From Cellvibrio sp. PSBB006 (lineage in GTDB: Bacteria; Pseudomonadota; Gammaproteobacteria; Pseudomonadales; Cellvibrionaceae): a DNA stretch of 64,000 nt. The stretch spans positions 3,284,001 to 3,348,000 of the forward strand of contig NZ_CP021382.1 of the NCBI RefSeq assembly GCF_002162135.1. The letters are read 5' to 3'. The notes under the pieces are model-generated. The model was not told the origin of the DNA and searched no databases. It saw only the letters and a program-made list of their open reading frames with translations. Shown one piece after another: positions 56,716 to 64,000 of the stretch. The position numbers and the translations under genes are program-made. Each line of letters begins with the position of its first letter. The first letter of the stretch is position 1.

Positions 56716-57562
56716 TGAACGAGGTAATCACTTTATCGTCATTCACGACGGGGCTGCGCCGGATGCCCGAGGCCAGGCGTCGATAGGCGGTGGTGAAATT
56801 CAGGCTCCAGCGCTCATTGATACGATAGTTCCAGTCGAGGCGCGCAACGCCGGATACTCCGCTACCGGGGTTGTAGCGATAACCCAGAGTGCCGCCCTCA
56901 CCTTCGCGAATGCCGTAGTAATAGTCGAGTACCGCCTCGCTTTGCCAGATCGCTCCAGCGGATAAAATCCAGTGATGTTTGCCCGCTAAAAAATGTCGCG
57001 CCAGGGCAATCCGCACTTCCTGTCCGTCGTGATAACCGGTGAACTCCTGCAAGGCGTGGAGCTGTAGATCAACCTTGTTGAACTGGTGGTTGTATTCAAA
57101 ACCGGCCAATCCTCCCATGCGCCGTTTGCGCAGTTGGTCGGTATCGATGAGTTTATGGTAAGCGTCGGTTGAGGGGCCGAAGGTAGGGCCGGGATCGGAT
57201 AACAGATTTTCGCTGAGCACAAAATTATTCACGTCCCAACGGCGAAAAAAAACCTGATCGTAACTGGGCGTTAACAACAGGTTGAATTGCCGGGTGTCGT
57301 CCTCGAACAGGATATAACCCAGGTCAAGGTTTTGCAGGAAGACGCGTTCGCCGTTATAACTGATCTGCGGAATGACGTAGAGCGGAATATCATCGTTATC
57401 AATAACCGGATTGGTGCGCACTCCCACGCCAACCGCGACGGCGACCTGCCATTTACCAATCTCCACGCAGCCTTCCGCGCTGCTCTCACAGTCGTCGGCC
57501 ATAGCCGTTACGCTGAAGCAGCCGAGGAGTAATAACCAGGCTTGGATAAGGTGTTTATTCAT
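56693..57562 (-). CDS. MipA/OmpV family outer-membrane protein
   Basis: Outer-membrane beta-barrel of 289 residues with a signal peptide (ending T-A-M-A-D) and the family pattern P-Q-I-S-Y-N-G-E-R-V-F and D-L-G-Y. The ATG at 57562 is used; more N-terminal starts in the frame are unlikely. MipA was first described as a scaffold for murein hydrolases, and homologues are induced by envelope stress. It is first in the unit MipA-DUF3019-regulator-kinase. Confidence 0.87.
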   Translation of the reverse strand: MNKHLIQAWLLLLGCFSVTAMADDCESSAEGCVEIGKWQVAVAVGVGVRTNPVIDNDDIPLYVIPQISYNGERVFLQNLDLGYILFEDDTRQFNLLLTPSYDQVFFRRWDVNNFVLSENLLSDPGPTFGPSTDAYHKLIDTDQLRKRRMGGLAGFEYNHQFNKVDLQLHALQEFTGYHDGQEVRIALARHFLAGKHHWILSAGAIWQSEAVLDYYYGIREGEGGTLGYRYNPGSGVSGVARLDWNYRINERWSLNFTTAYRRLASGIRRSPVVNDDKVITSFIGGAYHF

Positions 57563-57705
57563 AATTGCGTACATAAGTTGCCAGGGCAAAATCACCCAGC
57601 TTATGTATACCTTGAAAGGTTCCGCTATGTTGTAACAATTTGTAGTTCGCTTTATAACCCGGTTAGCAGCCAGCGTATGGCTTGCAGACCCATGAAATTA
57701 CCCTG

Positions 57706-57729
57706 AAAAAAGGGCCACTGATGTGGCCC
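57706..57729 (-). terminator. Terminator of the ABC efflux operon
   Basis: A 7-bp stem GGGCCAC/GTGGCCC (57712-57718 with 57723-57729) with a T6 tail on the minus strand, 28 bases beyond the adaptor gene stop. Confidence 0.85.
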
Positions 57730-57756
57730 GCATTATCCGCTATGAGGGACAGCTTC

Positions 57757-58830
57757 TCAACGGCGTTTGATTTTTTCGCTTTCTTTGAGGCCCGATACAA
57801 TTTCAATATTGATACCGTCAGACAGCCCGGTTTCCACCTTGCGTTTCTCAAACTGCTGCGGCGCTGTTTCAACTTCCACAAAATGCTGTTCATCTTCGAT
57901 TAACAGATTGCCTTCATTGATCGCCAGTACATTCTCACGCTTGTCCAGCACGATATCCGCGTTGGCACTGTAGTTGGCGCGCAGGAAAAGTTGGTCGCTC
58001 AGGGTCACCGCCGCGCGGATCTGGAATTTGATGGTGCCCTGATCCTCAATGCCTTTGGGCGAGATATATTCCAGTACCGCGCTGAAGGGCTCACCTTCCA
58101 GTGCGCCCACATCCAGTACCAACTCCATGCCTTCACGGATCTTGCCCACTTCCGCCTCGTCGACCATCCCTTCGAAGATCATATCGTTCATGTCCGCCAG
58201 GCTGGCCACGGTGGTGCCCGCGCCGAAGGTACTGGACTCCACAATAAACGCACCTTCCTTATTGGGTACATCGAGAATCATGCCATCGACCGTGGCGCGA
58301 ATCATATTGGAGACCAAATCCGATTTGCGCGTCGCCCCTTCGCGAATCAGCAGCAGATTATTTTCCGCCGACTCTACCGCCTGGCGCTGGAGGTTATAGG
58401 TCAACAAAAATTTGTTGTATTCCGACTCAGAAATGAGTTTGTCGGCATAGAGTTTTTTCTGCCGCTCCAGCTCATCTTCGGCATTTTTTAAATTGATTTC
58501 GGCTGATTGCAGCTGTGACTCAGCGCTGTTCAACATCACCATATTGGGAGCAAGGGTAATGCGCGCGATCAAGTCACCTTTCTTAACCGTTTGGCCAGCG
58601 ACCACGTAAACCTTTTCCACCACGCCGGAAACCTGGGAGGTGACATTGACCTCTTTACGTGGAATGACTTTACCGATGGCCACGGTTTTTTTGATGATGG
58701 TTGTTTTAAAAGGCGCATCTGTTTCATAAACCACCGGTTTTTCCTGGGATTTATTGAACAGGAATACAGCGGTCCCGATAAAGATAAACGCGATCAGAGC
58801 CAATACGGCGAACCACACTAATTTTTTCAT
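57757..58830 (-). CDS. MacA-like membrane fusion (periplasmic adaptor) protein
   Basis: Periplasmic adaptor of the MacA/HlyD type linking an inner-membrane ABC exporter to an outer-membrane channel. It has an N-terminal membrane anchor (about residues 5-22), a biotinyl-lipoyl-like half (V-T-S-Q-V-S-G-V-V-E), an alpha-helical hairpin (about 100-160), the second lipoyl half and a beta-barrel. 357 residues. The start has GAAGGG upstream. It is the last gene of the four-gene operon. No TolC-like gene is in the window. Confidence 0.9.
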   Translation of the reverse strand: MKKLVWFAVLALIAFIFIGTAVFLFNKSQEKPVVYETDAPFKTTIIKKTVAIGKVIPRKEVNVTSQVSGVVEKVYVVAGQTVKKGDLIARITLAPNMVMLNSAESQLQSAEINLKNAEDELERQKKLYADKLISESEYNKFLLTYNLQRQAVESAENNLLLIREGATRKSDLVSNMIRATVDGMILDVPNKEGAFIVESSTFGAGTTVASLADMNDMIFEGMVDEAEVGKIREGMELVLDVGALEGEPFSAVLEYISPKGIEDQGTIKFQIRAAVTLSDQLFLRANYSANADIVLDKRENVLAINEGNLLIEDEQHFVEVETAPQQFEKRKVETGLSDGINIEIVSGLKESEKIKRR

Positions 58831-58932
58831 TTTTCCCTTCTTACCTTTGACTGAAATTTTTTACAGGTTTGTTCGCTACTGCTGAAAAATAGCTGCTCTA
58901 CAGCACAGGAAATTTTTCAGCAGACACCTCAA

Positions 58933-60198
58933 TTATTCATCTTGCAAGGCCACAATCGGATTCACAGCGGCCGCCTTGGCGGCCGGCATCAGCGACGCCA
59001 GAAAACCGGATATAACCAACACGACCAAAGCACTGATCGCTGTACCGAAATCCACTTCGGGTCGACGAAACATACCCGAGCCACCGCCGCTGGCTTCCAG
59101 CACATTGCTGACGCCTTCGAGCAGGAAGACACCCACCACCAGGCCCATATAACCCGCGATAGCGGTGATAAAGATGGATTCCTGCACAATCATCGCAACG
59201 ATTGATGTCGGTGTAGCGCCCAGGGCTTTGCGCAAACCAATTTCCCGCGTGCGCTCTTTCACCACGATCAGCATAATATTGCCCACGCCGATCGCACCGG
59301 CCATGATGGTGCCGATAGCCACCATCCAACTGAATACTTCAATACCGGTAAACAAACCCTGGATCTTGTCGAACTCGTTTTGCAAATTGAAACTGCCGAA
59401 CACGCCGACATCATCCGGTGACACTTTTTTGATTTCGGCAAGATATTTTTTGACATCCTGCTCCGCTATCCGCGCATGTAAACCCGGTTGCGGTATCACC
59501 ACAAAACTGCCGACCCAACCGACCTGATTAAAGGCGTAACGCAAGGTGTCGTTGGGGATATAAATTTTTTCTTCTTCCTGTTGCTGGTTGCCATCTGCCA
59601 GGGATTTGAATACACCGATCACGGTGAAACTGATGCCGGATATGGTGATGTTCTCACCCAGCGGATTGACGCCTTCATCAAACAATTGCGTTTCTACCCG
59701 CGTGCCAATAATCGCCACCTTGCGTCGTTCGTTGTCATCGGTCTCATTGATGCTGCGGCCCTCGATAATGCGCATGGAATTAATATTGGTCATGCCAGCG
59801 TGAGTGCCTTGTACATAGAAAGTGCCGTTTTTATCCTTGTATTTTGTGTAAGGCGGCGTGCCGTCCCAGATGCCCACAGAATTTTGCCCGCGAATAAAAC
59901 TGACACTGGGCACATTGTCTTGAATGGCTTTGACGTCTGCCGCTTCCAGACGAATTTGTCGGCCAATGGGAAGCCCCTGATAAGGCACTTGAGTGGTCCC
60001 TTGAATCCAGATGTACACGCTATTAGTTACACGAGGGAAACCTTCGATCACACCGTTTTCCAAGCCTTTACCTGCACCGAGCAGCACGGTGAGCATAAAG
60101 ATTCCCCAGAACACACCGAACGCGGTGAGCGAAGTGCGCAACTTGTGTTGGCCCAGAGTCTTGAAAATTTCCTGCCATTTTTCTGTATCAATAATCAT
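58933..60198 (-). CDS. ABC transporter permease (MacB/FtsX type)
   Basis: Inner-membrane permease subunit of 421 residues: one N-terminal helix, a large periplasmic MacB-type domain (about 45-270), and three C-terminal helices (FtsX domain) with R-T-R-E-I-G-L-R-K-A-L-G-A-T-P coupling helix. It lies next to a second permease gene of the same family, so the exporter is probably a heterodimer. Confidence 0.92.
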   Translation of the reverse strand: MIIDTEKWQEIFKTLGQHKLRTSLTAFGVFWGIFMLTVLLGAGKGLENGVIEGFPRVTNSVYIWIQGTTQVPYQGLPIGRQIRLEAADVKAIQDNVPSVSFIRGQNSVGIWDGTPPYTKYKDKNGTFYVQGTHAGMTNINSMRIIEGRSINETDDNERRKVAIIGTRVETQLFDEGVNPLGENITISGISFTVIGVFKSLADGNQQQEEEKIYIPNDTLRYAFNQVGWVGSFVVIPQPGLHARIAEQDVKKYLAEIKKVSPDDVGVFGSFNLQNEFDKIQGLFTGIEVFSWMVAIGTIMAGAIGVGNIMLIVVKERTREIGLRKALGATPTSIVAMIVQESIFITAIAGYMGLVVGVFLLEGVSNVLEASGGGSGMFRRPEVDFGTAISALVVLVISGFLASLMPAAKAAAVNPIVALQDE

Positions 60199-60203
60199 GG
60201 TGA

Positions 60204-61445
60204 TTAATCCGCGCGCATGGCTTCAATGGGCATAATCTTCGCAGCGCGCAACGCGGGCATCAGCCCTGCCAGCGCACCGACCACAATCAATAAAATAATC
60301 GCGGTGATTGCCACCTGAAAATTTATTTCGGGGTTAGTAAAGTAAGGCAGTTGCGCACCGACGGACTTGAGTAAATACGCCACCAGCTCAATCAACCCCA
60401 CACCCACAACCAACCCTGCATAGCCGGCAATACTGGTCACTAGTATCGACTCCAACAGCAGCGTGCTGACAATATTTAACGGCGTTGCACCGAGCGCTTT
60501 ACGAATACCGATTTCACGCGTGCGCTCTTTAACCGTGATGATCATGATATTGCTCACACCCACAATCCCGGCCATTAAAGTACCCAGGCCGACGAACCAG
60601 ATAAACGCATTAATGCCGAGGAACAAACCGTTTACCATCTTGGCCGGCTCGGCCATATTGAACGAGCGAATCGCGCGGCGATCTTCCGGTGACACCGCGT
60701 GACGACGTTTTAATAATTCGATAATTTTTTCTTCCACCACAAAACCATCAAAACCGGATTGTGGCCGCAGCCAGATGGCGGCAATCTTGTCGCTGGCACC
60801 AAATAATTTCTGAAAGGTGGTAATGGGAATATACACACGCTCGGAATCGCGGCCGCGATTGCCTTTATCGTAAAAGGTGCCTACCACCTTCATCATTACG
60901 CCGTTAACACGAATATCTTTTCCGACCGGATCAACGTCTTTACCAAACACGCGCTCGGCGACAACAGTGCCGACGACGGCAATCTTGCGCACGTATTCAT
61001 CATCCAGCGGGTTTATCTTGCGCCCCAACGGAAAGGGCACACTTTCTTTCACCTTGAAGAATTCATCCGGCACACCGTGAACCGCAAAGCTGCCGGTTTT
61101 ATCGCCATAAACAATTGAAATACCACCGCGCTCGTTGGTCGGTGAAATCACACCAACACCTTTTACCTGCCGTTGAATGGCTTCAACATCGTCGAGCGTC
61201 AAACTGATTTGCCGACCCAGTCCCATGCCGCGATAGGCCACAGATGTCGTGCCTGTGTACACCACGATAAAATCCAGAACATCTGAACCAAAGTCGGCGT
61301 AAACACCGTTCTGCATCCCGCGCCCGGCACCGAGTAATAAAATCAACATCAGGATGCCCCAGAAAACGCCGAATGCGGTCAGCGCGGTGCGCAGTTTGTT
61401 CTGGCGCAGGGTGTAGAGAATTTCCTGTAAGCCGTCCATTGTCAT
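60204..61445 (-). CDS. ABC transporter permease (MacB/FtsX type), second subunit
   Basis: Paralogue of the downstream permease with the same layout: N-terminal helix, periplasmic MacB core, and FtsX domain with R-T-R-E-I-G-I-R-K-A-L-G-A-T-P. 413 residues. Its ATG follows the ATPase stop immediately, and the next permease begins 5 bases after its own stop. Confidence 0.92.
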   Translation of the reverse strand: MTMDGLQEILYTLRQNKLRTALTAFGVFWGILMLILLLGAGRGMQNGVYADFGSDVLDFIVVYTGTTSVAYRGMGLGRQISLTLDDVEAIQRQVKGVGVISPTNERGGISIVYGDKTGSFAVHGVPDEFFKVKESVPFPLGRKINPLDDEYVRKIAVVGTVVAERVFGKDVDPVGKDIRVNGVMMKVVGTFYDKGNRGRDSERVYIPITTFQKLFGASDKIAAIWLRPQSGFDGFVVEEKIIELLKRRHAVSPEDRRAIRSFNMAEPAKMVNGLFLGINAFIWFVGLGTLMAGIVGVSNIMIITVKERTREIGIRKALGATPLNIVSTLLLESILVTSIAGYAGLVVGVGLIELVAYLLKSVGAQLPYFTNPEINFQVAITAIILLIVVGALAGLMPALRAAKIMPIEAMRAD

Positions 61446-62171
61446 TTATCCCAGGATGTCTTCTTCGTTGGCGATGGCGGGTGTCAGTGTGACCGGTGAG
61501 CTTTTTCTGCCCGGCACAATCAAGCCGTCCTTGAGGATAATCTGACGCTGGGTTTGGTCAGCGATATCCTGTTCGTGGGTCACAATCACAATCGTATTCC
61601 CCAGGCTGTGAACCTCTTTCATCAGTGCCATGATCTCTTGTGTTGTCTGGCTGTCCAGCGCACCGGTCGGTTCGTCGGCAAGGATCACCTTGGGCTTGGT
61701 CACCAGCGCTCGGGCAATCGCAACGCGCTGCTTCTGGCCACCGGATAATTCATTGGGCATATGAGTTGCGCGATCCGCCAACCCGACCATCTCCAGATAC
61801 TGCGCGGCGCGGTAATTGCGCTCCTTACGGCTAACATTCTGGTAATACAACGGCAGGGCCACATTCTCCGTGGCATTTTTGAACGGCAATAAATTGAATG
61901 ATTGGAAAATAAAACCCAGCAACTGATTGCGCAGTTGGGCGGCCTTTTTTTCCTTGAGACGGCGGATCTCCACCCCATTCAAAAAGTAGTCACCTTCGTC
62001 GTGGTTATCGAGAATCCCGAGGATATTCAACAAGGTAGACTTGCCCGAACCGGACGAGCCCATGATCGATACCAGCTCGCCCTCGCGAATATGCTGGTCA
62101 ATTCCTTTGAGCACGTGCAAGCGTTGCTCACCGGTGGAATAGTATTTATGGATGTTATGCAGTTTGATCAT
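61446..62171 (-). CDS. ABC transporter ATP-binding protein (MacB/LolD type)
   Basis: ATPase subunit of 241 residues with Walker [11 protein letters not shown]-loop, signature L-S-G-G-Q-K-Q-R, Walker B V-I-L-A-D-E-P and switch His. The start is the ATG at 62171 with AAGGA upstream. It is first in the operon ATPase-permease-permease-adaptor, which is the arrangement of MacAB-like peptide, lipid or antimicrobial exporters. Confidence 0.95.
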   Translation of the reverse strand: MIKLHNIHKYYSTGEQRLHVLKGIDQHIREGELVSIMGSSGSGKSTLLNILGILDNHDEGDYFLNGVEIRRLKEKKAAQLRNQLLGFIFQSFNLLPFKNATENVALPLYYQNVSRKERNYRAAQYLEMVGLADRATHMPNELSGGQKQRVAIARALVTKPKVILADEPTGALDSQTTQEIMALMKEVHSLGNTIVIVTHEQDIADQTQRQIILKDGLIVPGRKSSPVTLTPAIANEEDILG

Positions 62172-62513
62172 TGTTTTCTGAATCCTTCGTGGAACCACGG
62201 GCTTGCGCCAAGCTTAAACAGTTTTCCCGGTCGCCATCGGCAAAATGGCCAGGTTTTTACCGAAATTAACAAACTAATGACATCTGTCACCTACCCGTCT
62301 GGCTCTCGACATGGTGCTCGCTACAAAGCCTTCTTGCCGTTTTGTTATCTGATTAGAAGTGGGAAATGCGCTTTCAGATTCACCTGATTAAAAATTTTTT
62401 CAATTCGCTGAAAATGGACGACGTAAGTCAAAGCCGGAGGATAAGGAGAGTACAGCACAGAGGGAAATCGTCATCCTTACAACTTTGGAAAAAGCGTCCT
62501 TTTAACAACAAAG
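62172..62513. other. Intergenic region upstream of the ABC operon
   Basis: It must contain the operon promoter. No gene, clear repeat or operator was made out. Confidence 0.4.
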
Positions 62514-62762
62514 TTAACCGCGACTGATACGCCGCCGCACACTGAAAAAACGATAACCGCCGATCGCCAACACCAGCGTACCCACCACCAACGCCGCCCA
62601 GGCGAAAGGCATCAACACCGGGTCATTATTCAGGAATTTCAACACCATCGCACCCCCGGCCAACAAAGCCAGGGCCGTGCGGATATAAGACAAGAGCGTG
62701 CGCTCATTGGCCAGGTGGGTACGTTCCACCGCTAATGCATCGCGCAGATCGGTTTCGCCCAT
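62514..62762 (-). CDS. DUF202 (YidH-like) small membrane protein
   Basis: An 82-residue inner-membrane protein of the DUF202/YidH type: the hallmark R-D-A-L-A-V-E-R-T-H-L-A-N-E-R-T-L-L region at the N-terminus followed by two membrane helices. The start is the ATG at 62762 with GAAGGAG upstream; the longer open frame upstream is not coding. Function unknown. Confidence 0.88.
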   Translation of the reverse strand: MGETDLRDALAVERTHLANERTLLSYIRTALALLAGGAMVLKFLNNDPVLMPFAWAALVVGTLVLAIGGYRFFSVRRRISRG

Positions 62763-62920
62763 GCGTTTTGCTCCTTCGTTAATTAGTTTGTCTTCTCCAG
62801 GTAAAATCATCGCCAACCAATACCTCAGGTTGCTGAACGCCTTGTTGAACAATTGACAGCTTGAATTTTTGGGCAATGCCGAATTTTCAGACGCTTTCCA
62901 GACAGTTTTTTTAAGTGCGG

Positions 62921-63988
62921 TTATGGGTTTGCTTCTATATCCAGACGCACCGCCGAGCGATAGGCGGTATCGGACGAGCAGCAAAGCAAATGATGTTGCC
63001 CCGGTTTTTTTGGGCGTCGGGACAATTCGAAGATCAGACTGATCAGTGTCGGACCGATTGCCGCACCCACATCACCGAATCGATCCACCGGGTGATTCTG
63101 GCTGGCGGCCGGAGAAAAATGTGCGCTGTTGCGCGTGATGGCCACGCCAAATTCCTTTGCACCGTAGCTATCGTAAATCATGCTGGTCCAGACAGCATCG
63201 ATCTTCGCTGTCGGCGCTTGCGCGATAGCTTCACGGACAGCATTAGCCAGACCATCACCGCGATAAGCTTCGTCACTGTAACGATGGCCAGCCTCTTGTG
63301 CGATACCGGGGCGGTAAAGCGCCACGCGCGGTGCGGCTAATGACCCGGCAACCCGCTCGCTGGCCAGCAGCACAAAACAGGCGCCCTCGCCCGGCTGAAA
63401 GCCATCGAGACTGTTTTCCAGCAGCAGCCGGTCCTGCGCATCCAGCCGCGCTAACAGTTCCGCATCCCAATAGGTATCTAAACCGCCGAGCAGGACCCAA
63501 TCCTGGCCCTGTTCTATCAGTTGGAAAACATGCTTGAGCGCATGCAAGCCGCCGGCGCGCCCGATTTCAGCGGCCTTGCTGTTGCGCACGTCCAGAGGGA
63601 TGTCGCTCTGTATAGCCAGTTGCTCAATCGCATTACCGCGCCAGGGGTGACTGAGGTCGGCGATAACGTCCGGCAGGGCGAGCAGCATCGGCATCACAAC
63701 GCCTTGGGGTAACAGCGGTTGCAATTGTTGCAGCGCCGGCGCTGCCATTTGCAGCAATCGCACCTGTCGGGAAGGCAACCTGGCGGAGATCAAACGAGGA
63801 TCGAGGGGACTCAATACCGGTTCCGGTACCTGGGCCATCTTGATAGGAATGAGGTGCTTGCTCAGCAGCGCAGTTTCCTGCACGGCACTGATACCGGCGC
63901 TGACCGCCGCCGCCATAGCGGCGGATGTGGGGCCGAGAGGGCTGATGGTGCCGGCGCCGGCCACATAGACCTTGGTGTGCTGGGACAT
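62921..63988 (-). CDS. Ketosynthase-fold protein without catalytic residues
   Basis: A 355-residue protein of thiolase/beta-ketoacyl synthase fold. The N-terminus has G-A-G-T-I-S-P-L-G. The nucleophile region reads G-R-A-G-G-L-H-A-L, so the Cys of C-x-x-G is replaced by Arg. No H-G-T-G-T motif is present, and the C-terminal G-H is F-G-D-V-G-A-A-I-G. The protein is therefore probably not a condensing enzyme. The ATG at 63988 has AAGGAAG upstream at the window edge, so an upstream gene in the same operon may lie outside. Confidence 0.8.
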   Translation of the reverse strand: MSQHTKVYVAGAGTISPLGPTSAAMAAAVSAGISAVQETALLSKHLIPIKMAQVPEPVLSPLDPRLISARLPSRQVRLLQMAAPALQQLQPLLPQGVVMPMLLALPDVIADLSHPWRGNAIEQLAIQSDIPLDVRNSKAAEIGRAGGLHALKHVFQLIEQGQDWVLLGGLDTYWDAELLARLDAQDRLLLENSLDGFQPGEGACFVLLASERVAGSLAAPRVALYRPGIAQEAGHRYSDEAYRGDGLANAVREAIAQAPTAKIDAVWTSMIYDSYGAKEFGVAITRNSAHFSPAASQNHPVDRFGDVGAAIGPTLISLIFELSRRPKKPGQHHLLCCSSDTAYRSAVRLDIEANP

Positions 63989-64000
63989 CAACGCTTCCTT

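Noticed and set aside
62763..62984. Longer N-terminus for the DUF202 protein
   Set aside because: The ATG at 62762 has a strong ribosome-binding site and begins at the conserved family region; the extra residues look random.

Overview
The window looks like a chromosomal segment of a polysaccharide-degrading gammaproteobacterium of the Cellvibrio type. The basis is the combination of secreted or lipid-anchored carbohydrate-active enzymes (GH43, GH95, GH67, GH97, PL1, PL3, PL10, CE8), long poly-serine linkers between their domains, a TonB-dependent receptor, and a housekeeping block with Pseudomonas-like gene order. The species call is inference; no rRNA or tRNA gene was seen.

Layout. (1) 0-7 kb: a GH43 lipoprotein cut by the left edge, a GH95 lipoprotein, and two near-duplicate PL3 pectate lyase genes on the minus strand, followed by a 33-residue lysine-rich mini-protein. 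(2) 7.7-29.5 kb: the conserved block aroE-hemF-tsaC-dprA-tsaP / def-fmt-rsmB-trkA-trkH / lpxL-type acyltransferase / glyQ-glyS-gmhB-plsC. As I recall it, this set lies beside oriC in Pseudomonas (the PA0005-PA0025 region). Two insertions break it: an AT-rich coiled-coil membrane protein gene between rsmB and trkA, and a tightly coupled triad (retropepsin-like lipoprotein, 7TM inactive transglutaminase, RimK-like ATP-grasp ligase) between trkH and the acyltransferase. (3) 29.6-37 kb: GH67 alpha-glucuronidase and GH97 (convergent), then a stress-type cluster of a lipoprotein sugar (sorbosone/glucose) dehydrogenase, two tiny membrane proteins and a larger membrane protein. (4) 37.9-53.9 kb: a pectin locus entirely on the minus strand: PL10 lyase, TonB-dependent receptor, a surface lipoprotein with a duplicated unknown domain, a CE8 pectin methylesterase lipoprotein, a PL1 lipoprotein and a 1196-residue protein with two PL1 domains. 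(5) 54.2-62.2 kb: MipA-DUF3019-response regulator-histidine kinase, and a MacAB-like ABC efflux operon (ATPase, two permeases, adaptor). (6) 62.5-64 kb: a DUF202 membrane protein and a ketosynthase-fold protein that lacks the usual catalytic residues.

How the genes fit together. The pectin locus can be read as a processing line (inference): CE8 removes methyl groups, the PL1, PL3 and PL10 lyases cut polygalacturonate, the duplicated-domain lipoprotein may hold glycans at the surface, and the TonB receptor imports oligomers. GH43, GH67, GH95 and GH97 remove side chains of xylan, xyloglucan and galactose-containing glycans. The two-component cluster and the ABC operon look like an envelope-stress or export module.

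Non-coding signals include clear intrinsic terminators, three copies of a REP-like palindrome, a set of three hairpins with GGA in the loops upstream of glyQ, and a 20-bp perfect inverted repeat between the GH67 and GH97 genes. No CRISPR array, insertion sequence or prophage was seen.
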